Source: Akkermansia muciniphila
GTDB taxonomy: Bacteria > Verrucomicrobiota > Verrucomicrobiia > Verrucomicrobiales > Akkermansiaceae
DNA: 64,000 nucleotides
Assembly: GCA_004557455.1 (NCBI GenBank)
Contig: SFDX01000021.1
Location: 12,882-76,881, forward strand
Direction: 5' to 3'
Shown here: in pieces, positions 7,389 through 15,272 of the stretch
Layout of the letters: each line of letters opens with the position of its first letter
Numbering within the stretch: the stretch's first letter is position 1
The notes under the pieces: generated by a model
What the model was told of the DNA's origin: nothing
The model's database searches: none
The model's input: the letters and a program-made list of their open reading frames with translations, nothing else
Program-made: the position numbers and the translations under genes

Positions 7389-9308
7389 ATGTCGGATCCT
7401 CTTCACCATGAATGCGGCGTGGCGGCCATTCGCCTGCTCAAACCGCTATCATATTTCGCAGCCAAATACGGTTCGCCGGATTGGGCGTTCAACAAGCTGT
7501 TTCTGCTCATGGAGAAGCAGCACAACCGCGGGCAGGACGGCGCGGGCATCGGCTGCATCAAGCTGAATATGCCCATCGGGGAGTCCTACGTCTTCCGTGC
7601 ACGCGATGCGACCGGCTCGGCTCTCAGTAACATCTTCAACAACCAGCAGCGCAACCTGCGCCACATGCGCGAGAAGGGTGAAATCGACGGGACGAACCCG
7701 GACGACTACAAGAAGCGCTTTAACTTCGGCGGCGAGATTCTCATGGGCCACCTGCGCTACGGCACCAGCGGCCAGTTCGATGAAGGCAGCTGCCACCCCT
7801 ACCTGCGCCGCACCAACTGGTCCACGCGCACGCTCATGCTCTTGGGTAACTTCAACATGACCAACGCCCCTGCCCTGAACCGCAAGCTCATCGAGCGCGG
7901 TCAGCACCCGGTCTTCGGCACGGATACCCAGACCGTGCTGGAGGAGATCGGGTACTACTTGGATGAGGCGCACACGGATATTTACCGCGAGCTGCGAGGG
8001 AAGGTAGAGGGACAGGTCATTCCGGGGGAAATCTCTCGGCGTTTGGATTTATACGACATTATCGGAAAGGCCTCCGTGGACTGGGACGGCGGTTACTGCA
8101 TCATGGGCGGTGTCGGCAACGGAGACTTCTTCTGCCTGCGGGATCCGCACGGCATCCGCCCGTGCCACTATGTGCTGACGGATGAGTATCTGGCGGTGGC
8201 CAGCGAGCGTGTGCCGCTGATGAGCGTGATGGAGGCGGAGAGCGATGATGTGCATGAGCTGCCGCGCGCCAACATGATTGTGGTGAAAAATAACGGCAAG
8301 GTCAGCATCCGCGAGTACACCACGCCGCTGGAACCCACGCCGTGCAGCTTCGAGGCCATCTACTTCTCCCGCGGCAATGATCCCATCATCTACCGCGAGC
8401 GCAAGGCCCTGGGTGCAAACCTGTCCGAGCGCGTGGTGGAGAGCTTGGACGGCAACTTCTCCAAGGCTGCCATCACCTACATTCCCAACACGGCAGAGAT
8501 CTCTTACTACGGCCTGTTGGAGGGGCTGCGTGCCTACCGCCGCAACAAGGTGAGCGCGGCAATGGTGGCGGCTTTCCGCAACGGGACCATGAGCGAGGAG
8601 CTTATCGAGGAGCTTATCCTGCGCCGCTGGCCGCGTGCGGAGAAAATCGCGCACAAGGATATTAAGTTGCGCACGTTTATTACACAGGAGGCCAGCCGCG
8701 GTGTGCTCGCTTCCCAGGTGTACGACCTGACCTATGAGGCGGTGGGCAACGATGAGGTGCTGGTGGCTATCGATGACTCCATCGTGCGCGGCACCACGCT
8801 CAAAACCTCCCTGCTCCGCCTGCTCGGGCGCGCCAACCCGCGCAAGATTGTCATCGTATCCTCCGCTCCGCAGATCCGTTACCCGGACTGCTACGGCATT
8901 GACATGAGCGAGCTGGGCAAGTTCGTGGCTTTCCAGGCGGCGATCTCCCTGCTGCGCAAGCGCGGGATGTATGATTACATCACGGCCGTGTACAAGGAGT
9001 GCAAGCGCCAGCTCGAGCTCCCGCCGGAGCAGCGCACCAACCCCGTGCGCCAGATCTACGCGCCCTTCACCTCGGATGAGATTACCGAGGAAATCGCGCG
9101 CTTGGTGACGCCGGACAATGCCACCTGCCCCATTCAGGTTATTTTCCAAACCTTGGAGGGCCTGCACGAGGCCATCGAGGGCCCCTGCGGGGATTGGTAC
9201 TTCAGCGGCATTTACCCCACCCCCGGTGGTTACACTACTGTTAACAACGCTTTCATTAACTGGTTCGAGGGACGCGACGGCCGCGCCTACGCGCTTCCCG
9301 TTACCTGA
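7389..9308 (+). CDS. purF: Amidophosphoribosyltransferase, long (Bacteroidetes-like) form
   Basis: PurF makes 5-phosphoribosylamine from PRPP and glutamine, the first committed step of purine synthesis. At 639 aa it is longer than the roughly 500-aa enterobacterial enzyme and resembles the long form known from Bacteroidetes. The Ntn nucleophile is probably Cys9 (HHECGVAAI), implying removal of an eight-residue propeptide. MEKQHNRGQDGAG and LMGHLRYGTSG belong to the glutaminase domain. The PRPP-binding motif is VLVAIDDSIVRGTT in the C-terminal half. I see no CxxCxxC cluster that would prove an Fe-S form. It lies 12 bp after purM and 8 bp before the sigma factor. Confidence 0.94.
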   Translation: MSDPLHHECGVAAIRLLKPLSYFAAKYGSPDWAFNKLFLLMEKQHNRGQDGAGIGCIKLNMPIGESYVFRARDATGSALSNIFNNQQRNLRHMREKGEIDGTNPDDYKKRFNFGGEILMGHLRYGTSGQFDEGSCHPYLRRTNWSTRTLMLLGNFNMTNAPALNRKLIERGQHPVFGTDTQTVLEEIGYYLDEAHTDIYRELRGKVEGQVIPGEISRRLDLYDIIGKASVDWDGGYCIMGGVGNGDFFCLRDPHGIRPCHYVLTDEYLAVASERVPLMSVMEAESDDVHELPRANMIVVKNNGKVSIREYTTPLEPTPCSFEAIYFSRGNDPIIYRERKALGANLSERVVESLDGNFSKAAITYIPNTAEISYYGLLEGLRAYRRNKVSAAMVAAFRNGTMSEELIEELILRRWPRAEKIAHKDIKLRTFITQEASRGVLASQVYDLTYEAVGNDEVLVAIDDSIVRGTTLKTSLLRLLGRANPRKIVIVSSAPQIRYPDCYGIDMSELGKFVAFQAAISLLRKRGMYDYITAVYKECKRQLELPPEQRTNPVRQIYAPFTSDEITEEIARLVTPDNATCPIQVIFQTLEGLHEAIEGPCGDWYFSGIYPTPGGYTTVNNAFINWFEGRDGRAYALPVT

Positions 9309-9316
9309 CCCTCCCC

Positions 9317-9913
9317 ATGGCAAGCGACGCACCGGCTCTTCCGCCCAGTGACGAGGACCTCGTCCGCAAGACGCTCGAGGGCAACACCCGTGCCTACGAT
9401 GAGCTGGTGCGTCGCCACAGCCGCAAGCTGCATGCCATGCTGCTCCAAATGGTCGGGTCGGAGGCAGATGCCTACGACATCGCCCAGGATTCCTTCCTCA
9501 AGGCCTTTCACTCCCTGCGCTACTTCAACGGGCGCAGTGCTTTCTACACTTGGCTGTATTCCATCGCGGCCAACCAGGCGCGCAATTTCATCCGCAAGCG
9601 TAAGCGGGAGAACACCACCAGCATTGATAACGATGAAAACGGCGACCGACTGGAGAAGGACAGCGACTTGGCGGATAACGGCCTCACCTCCGACCCCGTC
9701 CGCCGTGCCCATCTGACGGATCTGCGTCGCAAGCTCGTCGCCGCGCTCGACCAACTCTCCCCCGCCCACCGCGAGGTCGTCACCATGTGCGACATTCACG
9801 GCCTCTCCTACCCGGAGATCTCCCGCATCCTCAACATCTCGGAGGGCACCCTCCGCTCCCGCCTCCACTACGCCCACCGCCTCCTCCAAGGCATCCTCGC
9901 CGATGAGAGGTGA
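9317..9913 (+). CDS. RNA polymerase ECF-type (sigma-70 family) sigma factor
   Basis: A 198-aa alternative sigma factor. Region 2 spans about residues 25-95, with EADAYDIAQDSFLKAFHSLRYF and the -10 recognition segment FYTWLYSIAANQARNFIRKRKR. An acidic linker (about 100-130) follows. Region 4 spans about 135-190, with LSPAHREVVTMCDIHGLSYPEISRIL and a helix-turn-helix ending in GTLRSRLHYAHRLL. It follows purF by 8 bp, so it is probably transcribed with the purine genes. No anti-sigma gene is adjacent on either side, which is unusual for this class; control may be transcriptional or through a distant partner. Confidence 0.9.
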   Translation: MASDAPALPPSDEDLVRKTLEGNTRAYDELVRRHSRKLHAMLLQMVGSEADAYDIAQDSFLKAFHSLRYFNGRSAFYTWLYSIAANQARNFIRKRKRENTTSIDNDENGDRLEKDSDLADNGLTSDPVRRAHLTDLRRKLVAALDQLSPAHREVVTMCDIHGLSYPEISRILNISEGTLRSRLHYAHRLLQGILADER

Positions 9914-9932
9914 TGCGTGCGCCCGTAGGGCG

Positions 9933-11594
9933 TTACGTTTCGAGAACTTTGCCGTCTCTTATAATGATTACCTGTTCCTCCCGGCCCCGATAGAGTTTCA
10001 GGCGAACCTCATCAAATACACCGGGAATCAGACAATACATCTTGCCGTTTCTCGGGAAGACGATGATGGACATTCCTCCCAACATCCACCCTTGCGCCTC
10101 CATCCGTAAACGATGCAGCAGAGTATGCTGTTCATCAGGCATAACGTACGCCGCACATTCACACGCAGAAACGTCCTGATCCAACACTGTAAGCATAAGA
10201 CCTTCACGCACTTTTCGGAAATCGCCGGGCTCGGTAGAATCCCATATTTCCTCCGGCACGCTGTCAATCAGTGCTTTATCCTTCTGCCGAATCAGGGCAA
10301 ACGGCTCGGTTTTGTAATATCCTGCGATGGCTCTGTTATGGAGTGCCAGGCAATTCGGCAGAATATATGATGTGCAAACCGCCCGTCCGCCGTCTCCGGA
10401 AGAACATTGCTCGAGACATATCAGATTTTCTCCGGAGCGGGCACAACGTATGACATCTTCTTCCGTCAGAAAACCGGCCTTTATCTGCCCGTAGGTGCAC
10501 ACGATACTTGCCGTTGCTGCAACAAACAACAAGCCCGCGCAGCATTGCCTCCGACGTCGGCTTTGACAAGCGATAAGAGCATAACAGGGACGAAGCACTG
10601 CGAGAAATGAGAAGAAATAGAAGCCATATGTTGACCTGACGTTGATTTCCGTTGAATATGCGGCAGCCAGGAGGCATACAAGAGCACCCAACAAAAGAAA
10701 TGGCTCGATTGTCAGTAAAAGGCTTCTCAGACCATATCTCCTCCGGTGTTTTGCAGCCAAAATAATCCCGAATATAAAGAGAAGCAGGGAGGGGATCAGG
10801 AACGGAGACACCAACACCTTACTCACGCCGAGGTACAATCGAACCGGATACTTAATAAAACCTGCCCCGCATCCCTGTTCTGACATGCGGTACAACAATC
10901 CCGGTGAAAGCACATTGGAAAGAACGCCTGCAACAAGACATAAGAGAGCAGAGGCACGCAGCAGGGTCATTTTCTCTCTGTTGATGCAGAGATACAGGAC
11001 AGAGCATGCGGTAAGCCCTAATGAAAGAGCCTCCGTAGAATTGCCGGCAAGAAAGCCCAGAGGAAGCGCGGCCAATACAACCCTCCCCCTGCCGAGAAGG
11101 CACAGGAGGTATGATAACACCAAAACAGACGGCAGCAAATAATTACAGCTGCCTGCCATCCAGAGGAAAAGCTGCCCCGGGTGCGGAAGCGTAAGCCAGA
11201 AAAGGCACGCTATAACTGTAAACACTGCAAATCGGTCCGAGTTTTTTCCGACTCTCGCGTGACGAGTCATGAGAAATATCAGGAGAGCGAAGAGAGATAC
11301 ATTGACAACCTCCCATACGGATTTGCCTGCATACAGCATGAGAAACTGAAAACCGTGCGTAACAAAGCGTCCGTTGATACATCGGTAGCCGTTGACTGTT
11401 GAATCCAAGACATCCCTCGGAGAACTCAGCAACCTGCTAAAACTTGTATCTATATAGTGCACACCGTCATACAGAAAAGAATACACATAATCATCACTGC
11501 TGTAGGGGGTGACCCTACAGAGAATATACAGACCGACGACCATGATCAAGGCGGCGATTCCACTCAACCGTTTTTTTCTCACAATATCACTCAT
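9933..11594 (-). CDS. GT-C-like polytopic membrane protein (DUF6056-like), paralog 1
   Basis: A 553-aa integral membrane protein with about 10-11 hydrophobic segments and a soluble C-terminal domain of about 150 aa. The TPYSSDDYVYSF motif right after the first helix, a later INGRF, and the topology resemble DUF6056 and related GT-C-fold transferases, which use lipid-linked sugars to modify envelope glycans. The donor is unknown. The start at 11594 has an upstream AGGA and gives exactly the same length as the divergent paralog at 11826; ATG 11606 is an alternative. Shared landmarks include SSDDYVYSF, LAGNS-E-L, CLALHNRAIA and ACECAAYV. Base composition is lower in GC than the flanks. Its promoter currently holds the -35 of the invertible segment, so this copy is predicted ON. 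Confidence 0.8.
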   Translation of the reverse strand: MSDIVRKKRLSGIAALIMVVGLYILCRVTPYSSDDYVYSFLYDGVHYIDTSFSRLLSSPRDVLDSTVNGYRCINGRFVTHGFQFLMLYAGKSVWEVVNVSLFALLIFLMTRHARVGKNSDRFAVFTVIACLFWLTLPHPGQLFLWMAGSCNYLLPSVLVLSYLLCLLGRGRVVLAALPLGFLAGNSTEALSLGLTACSVLYLCINREKMTLLRASALLCLVAGVLSNVLSPGLLYRMSEQGCGAGFIKYPVRLYLGVSKVLVSPFLIPSLLLFIFGIILAAKHRRRYGLRSLLLTIEPFLLLGALVCLLAAAYSTEINVRSTYGFYFFSFLAVLRPCYALIACQSRRRRQCCAGLLFVAATASIVCTYGQIKAGFLTEEDVIRCARSGENLICLEQCSSGDGGRAVCTSYILPNCLALHNRAIAGYYKTEPFALIRQKDKALIDSVPEEIWDSTEPGDFRKVREGLMLTVLDQDVSACECAAYVMPDEQHTLLHRLRMEAQGWMLGGMSIIVFPRNGKMYCLIPGVFDEVRLKLYRGREEQVIIIRDGKVLET

Positions 11595-11629
11595 GTTATC
11601 CTGCATACAATCCACATGCAACGCAGACG

Positions 11630-11659
11630 AGCATACAGCATTCCGAATGCTGTAGTCAA
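11630..11659 (-). promoter_or_regulatory. Active orientation of invertible promoter, driving paralog 1
   Basis: Minus strand: TTGACT (11659-11654, inside the invertible segment), an 18-bp spacer that is the inverted repeat, and TATGCT (11635-11630, mostly in the fixed flank). The start codon is 35 bp downstream of the -10. Confidence 0.75.
11633..11650 (+). repeat. Inverted repeat, left arm of inverton 1
   Basis: ATACAGCATTCCGAATGC, the exact reverse complement of 11795-11812 over 18 bp. It is itself nearly palindromic (TACAGCATT and AATGCTGTA arms around CCG), extending to 11654. Confidence 0.88.
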
Positions 11660-11794
11660 GCCCAAAATCAAAAAGTCCTCGTTAAATAAGGATTTTCAGG
11701 GCTCCGATATCTATCCTTATGGATGAAAGTTCTGGATGAGAAAAACTCCTAACTCCTTCATATTCAAAGACTTAACCCATTGGAAGAGGGGTGT

Positions 11795-11812
11795 GCATTC
11801 GGAATGCTGTAT
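11795..11812 (+). repeat. Inverted repeat, right arm of inverton 1
   Basis: GCATTCGGAATGCTGTAT. The asymmetric centre (CGG here, CCG in the left arm) shows the two copies are truly inverted rather than direct. Confidence 0.88.
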
Positions 11813-11815
11813 CAT
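11810..11815 (+). promoter_or_regulatory. Waiting -10 box of paralog 2
   Basis: TATCAT (five of six matches to consensus) lies 10 bp upstream of the ATG at 11826. No -35 is present at 17-18 bp in this orientation. Confidence 0.6.
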
Positions 11816-11825
11816 CTCCGGCGGA

Positions 11826-13487
11826 ATGAAGGGAACTCACGTACGTATACTTCTGAATGCGGTAGTAGCAGTGCTCTGCGTTGCAGCGCTGTATTCTCTG
11901 CACAGGAGCACCCCGATGAGCAGTGATGACTATGTGTACAGTTTTGTCTACAATGCGGAACACTATGTTGATCCGGACTTCGCAGAGAGAGTGAGCGGCC
12001 CGGATGATGTATGGTATTCGCAGGTCAAACACTACATGTGTTGGAGCGGTCGCTTCCTGGCCCACAGCATTCTGCAGCTTTTTTCCATCTCGCGCACGGC
12101 ATGGGATATCGCCAACACGGCAGTATACTCGCTGGTAGTTCTGTGTTTTTTGTTTATCGCTACTCCGCGCGTCAAAACAGCCCTTGCAATCTACCCCGTC
12201 GCATTTATCGGTCTTTGGCTGCTGATGCCCCAACCGGGACACATCGTTATGTGGCAGTCAGGTAGTTGCAATTATCTTTGGGCCGCCCTCTTTGTTCTCA
12301 CTTTTCTTCTGATGCTGTTTTCCCGGCATAAAGCGGCAAATATCTCGGCCCTTCCTTTCGGACTCCTTGCGGGAAACAGTAATGAAAGCCTCTGTGTGGG
12401 CCTGGCCCTCTCCATCGTCATCTATACCATATTGCATTTTCGGAAGACGAGCCTGCTGTTCAAAGCAGCCGTTATCTGCCTTCTTATCGGAACGTTCAGC
12501 AACATTTTTTCTCCCGGAACAACCGCCCGACTGTCAACACAGACAAGCGGCAACCTCCTGAGCATACCCTTCCGCTTGTATACGGGGCTCGTTGCCGCGT
12601 TCAGCTCAACCTGCCTCCTTATTCCCTCAGCACTCACGTTGATTGCACTCGTCAGCCTCAAAAGACGGCATCATCAGTTATCCGAGCTAATCAATGATCA
12701 AGCGGTCTACCTTCTTATAGCAGCGCTTCTTTCTTTGGGAGCATGCATCTATTCAATGGAAATCAATTCAAGGTCATCGTTCGGATTTTTTCTCTTCTCT
12801 CTCTTGGCGGTCACTCTGCTTCACATCAACAAAATATCAGCCCTCACCGATGCAAGGTATAACATCCTGCTTATACTGATGGGAGCAGGGATGCTCTTCT
12901 CCTACAATTTTGCGAAACAAGACATAAAGCTCTGCTTTCAAAATGAAACCCGCATCATTCAGAAAGCCATCAACGGCGAAAGCCTCATCTCATATGAGCC
13001 TACAGCGGAGCGGAACAGTGGCCGCTACTGCTGTGCCTCCTATCTGCGCCCGAACTGCCTGGCACTTCATAACAGAGCCATTGCAGCTTACTACAACATC
13101 GGTCATCCTTTCTCCGTCGTCTCCCTGAAGGAAATGGATAAAATCCGTAATATACCCTCAGATATTTTGGAACAGGCGCGCCCCGGTCATTACCTCAAGA
13201 TTAGGCCCGGTTACATCCTCACATGCCTCGACAAGGACATATCGGCATGTGAATGCGCCGCCTATGTCACACCGAGCAAGCCGCACAGCTACCTTCACAC
13301 ACTGCGCATGAAAGCAAAAGGCTGGTTACTCGGCGAAATTTTCCTCATCTCATTCCCGCATGACGGAAGAATACTCTGCCTTATCCCGGGAACGGATTTT
13401 GACGAACTGCACCTAGACCTGTACCACGGTCACAGGAAGGAGGTGATCACCCTTATCCCGGCAGAAATCCCCTGGTTCGGGGAATAG
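11826..13487 (+). CDS. GT-C-like polytopic membrane protein (DUF6056-like), paralog 2
   Basis: A 553-aa membrane protein, the diverged paralog of the gene at 9933 and exactly equal to it in length. It has an N-terminal helix, then MSSDDYVYSF, about ten further hydrophobic segments and a soluble C-terminal domain with CASYLRPNCLALHNRAIA and SACECAAYVTP. It probably transfers a sugar or other group onto an envelope glycan outside the inner membrane; the substrate is unknown. The start at 11826 follows the TATCAT box by 10 bp and aligns with the start of paralog 1; in-frame codons further upstream run through the inverted repeat. Lower GC than the flanks suggests horizontal origin. Predicted OFF in this orientation. 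Confidence 0.8.
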   Translation: MKGTHVRILLNAVVAVLCVAALYSLHRSTPMSSDDYVYSFVYNAEHYVDPDFAERVSGPDDVWYSQVKHYMCWSGRFLAHSILQLFSISRTAWDIANTAVYSLVVLCFLFIATPRVKTALAIYPVAFIGLWLLMPQPGHIVMWQSGSCNYLWAALFVLTFLLMLFSRHKAANISALPFGLLAGNSNESLCVGLALSIVIYTILHFRKTSLLFKAAVICLLIGTFSNIFSPGTTARLSTQTSGNLLSIPFRLYTGLVAAFSSTCLLIPSALTLIALVSLKRRHHQLSELINDQAVYLLIAALLSLGACIYSMEINSRSSFGFFLFSLLAVTLLHINKISALTDARYNILLILMGAGMLFSYNFAKQDIKLCFQNETRIIQKAINGESLISYEPTAERNSGRYCCASYLRPNCLALHNRAIAAYYNIGHPFSVVSLKEMDKIRNIPSDILEQARPGHYLKIRPGYILTCLDKDISACECAAYVTPSKPHSYLHTLRMKAKGWLLGEIFLISFPHDGRILCLIPGTDFDELHLDLYHGHRKEVITLIPAEIPWFGE

Positions 13488-13503
13488 TTTGGGTATTTAT
13501 GGC

Positions 13504-13532
13504 TTGACGCGGGGGAGGATGGGGAGTAAAAT
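13504..13532 (+). promoter_or_regulatory. hprK operon promoter
   Basis: TTGACG (13504-13509), 17 bp, TAAAAT (13527-13532), then 8 bp to the ATG at 13541. Confidence 0.75.
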
Positions 13533-13540
13533 GGGGGCGT

Positions 13541-14509
13541 ATGGGGTTGGAGAAACTAAACGTCAAGAAGGTAGACAAGATCAGTGTGGCGAGGTTCTAT
13601 GAGACGAACCGATCATCGCTGGCGCTGCGTTTACAGAACTCACCGTTGGGGATGGCGCGGAATATACGGCAACCGGCATTGAACAGGCCGGGGCTGGCTT
13701 TGGCGGGATATTTCGGGTATTTTGCGCACGAGCGCATTCAGGTATTCGGGGCGGCGGAGATGGCTTATCTCTCCACCCTGCGGGGAGAAGAGAGGCGGGA
13801 GCGACTGGCACAGGTATGCAGCGATGACGTGCCGTGCCTCATCTTCTCCCGCAATGCAGAGGTGCCGCATGATGTGCTGGCCATGGCGGATGCTAACTCC
13901 ATCTCTGTTTTCTCCACCTCTCTGCCGACGATGACGCTGATGAACCGCGCCACGATTATCTTGGAAAACGAGTTTGCCGACAGCTCGACGGTGCATGCCT
14001 GCGCGGTGGATGTCCGCGGCGTGGGTATATTGATAACGGGCGTGAGCGGCATCGGCAAGAGCGAGATTGCCCTGGGCCTGGTTGAGCGCGGCGCGGCACT
14101 GGTGGCGGACGACGCGGTACGCATTCGCAACAGAAGCGGCAAAATCATCGCCTGTGCCCCCAACCTCTGCAAAGGCTACATCGAGATACGCGGCATCGGC
14201 ATCATGAATGTCACCACGCTGTACGGCTACAAAGCCATGCGCCATGAGGTAGCCGTCGACCTCGTCATCAACCTGACGAAAGACGAACCGATCCGCATGA
14301 TGGACCGCTTGGGCCTCTCCCCCAAGAAAATATCCGTACTGGGGGTAGAAGTCGACCGACTGAACCTGCCCGTAGCCCCGGGGCGCGATATGTCCCGCTT
14401 GGTCGAGGTAGCCGCCATGAGCCAATACCTGCGCAACAGCGGTGTGGATATTGCCGCCCAGTTCAACAATGCCCTGCACAACGAAATCGCCCGCAACAGC
14501 AAGAACTGA
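13541..14509 (+). CDS. hprK: HPr kinase/phosphorylase
   Basis: A bifunctional enzyme that phosphorylates or dephosphorylates a serine of HPr in carbon-source control. The protein is 322 aa with an N-terminal MurF-like domain and a C-terminal kinase domain holding Walker A GVSGIGKSE (about residues 167-175), followed by the ADDAV block and the family signature EIRGIGIMNV (about 215-224). No HPr or other PTS gene is nearby; in Gram-negative bacteria lacking sugar PTS, HprK often serves a regulatory PTS remnant. It heads an apparent operon with a Nif3-like protein (4-bp gap) and a pseudouridine synthase. It lies 8 bp after a -10 box. Confidence 0.94.
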   Translation: MGLEKLNVKKVDKISVARFYETNRSSLALRLQNSPLGMARNIRQPALNRPGLALAGYFGYFAHERIQVFGAAEMAYLSTLRGEERRERLAQVCSDDVPCLIFSRNAEVPHDVLAMADANSISVFSTSLPTMTLMNRATIILENEFADSSTVHACAVDVRGVGILITGVSGIGKSEIALGLVERGAALVADDAVRIRNRSGKIIACAPNLCKGYIEIRGIGIMNVTTLYGYKAMRHEVAVDLVINLTKDEPIRMMDRLGLSPKKISVLGVEVDRLNLPVAPGRDMSRLVEVAAMSQYLRNSGVDIAAQFNNALHNEIARNSKN

Positions 14510-14513
14510 CGCC

Positions 14514-15272
14514 ATGACAACATTAGCAGATATTACCGCCCTGCTCGACCGCGAACTGAGAATCGCGGATATCAAGGACGCCCCCGTAGCCCTCAACGGC
14601 CTGCAGGTAGAAAACAACGGATACGTTACCAAGGTAGCTTTGGCCGTGGACGGCAGCCAAAAGACCCTGGACGATGCCGTTGCGGCCGGGGCGGATCTTC
14701 TCCTGCTGCACCACGGCATCTTCTGGAGCGGCCTGCGCCCGATCACCGGCTGGTGGCGCCGCAAAATCCGAACCTGCCTGGAGCATAACCTCGCCGTCTA
14801 CGCCGCCCACCTGCCCCTGGACCTGCACCCCACCCTCGGCAACAACGCCGGCCTCTCCGCCGGGCTGGGCCTGACGGATACCGCCCCGGAGGTTGACTAT
14901 CACGGCGTCTCCATCGGCGTGGCCGGCAACTACCCCGGCACGGTCGGCGAGCTGCGCCGGCGCCTGGCAGAAATCACCGGATCCGATGTTACCGGCGTGG
15001 TCCGTGACCCCGCTGCACCCGCGGGCCGCGTGGCTGTCTGCAGCGGCGGCGCGGGAGAGGAGATCTACCAAATGCACGCCAAGGGCTACCGCTGTTACAT
15101 CACCGGTGAGGAGAATCACTGGGTGCGCAACGCCGCGCAGGACATGGGCATCGACATCCTCTTCGCCGGCCACTACGCCACCGAGACCTTCGGTGTCAAA
15201 AGTTTAGGGCGACTCCTCGCCGACACCTTCGGCCTGCCCACCCTCTTCATCGACAACCCCACCGGCATGTAA
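14514..15272 (+). CDS. Nif3-like dinuclear metal centre protein
   Basis: A 252-aa member of the Nif3/YbgI family, conserved metal proteins forming hexameric toroids; the biochemical role is unsettled (sometimes annotated GTP cyclohydrolase 1 type 2). Visible metal-site sequences are LLLHHGIFW (about residues 63-71), YAAHLPLD (about 99-106) and the C-terminal GHYATETFGVKSL. Length is typical of the short form without an inserted PII-like domain. The ATG at 14514 is 4 bp past the hprK stop. The stop codon TAA shares its last base with the ATG of the next gene, a coupling overlap. Confidence 0.88.
   Translation: MTTLADITALLDRELRIADIKDAPVALNGLQVENNGYVTKVALAVDGSQKTLDDAVAAGADLLLLHHGIFWSGLRPITGWWRRKIRTCLEHNLAVYAAHLPLDLHPTLGNNAGLSAGLGLTDTAPEVDYHGVSIGVAGNYPGTVGELRRRLAEITGSDVTGVVRDPAAPAGRVAVCSGGAGEEIYQMHAKGYRCYITGEENHWVRNAAQDMGIDILFAGHYATETFGVKSLGRLLADTFGLPTLFIDNPTGM

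Larger units (their letters stand above)
11633..11812. other. Candidate invertible promoter segment 1 (switch between two paralogs)
   Basis: A 180-bp segment bounded by perfect 18-bp inverted repeats lies between two divergent paralogous membrane-protein genes. A single TTGACT -35 box sits just inside the left repeat. With the repeat as an 18-bp spacer it pairs with TATGCT in the left flank. Inverting the segment would place the same TTGACT at 11786-11791 and pair it, over the same 18 bp, with TATCAT in the right flank, firing the other paralog. In the present orientation the right -35 position reads GAGGGG. This is inferred from sequence; no recombinase is encoded nearby. A bidirectional operator is the alternative reading. 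Confidence 0.78.

Noticed and set aside
11630..11815. Reading the palindromes at 11.6-11.8, 32.0 and 43.0 kb as plain repressor operators
   Set aside because: Not excluded, but each locus has exactly two inverted copies 120-144 bp apart, only one of which carries a -35, and the other flank has a matching -10 at two loci. Inversion explains this better; a single operator would not need the second copy.
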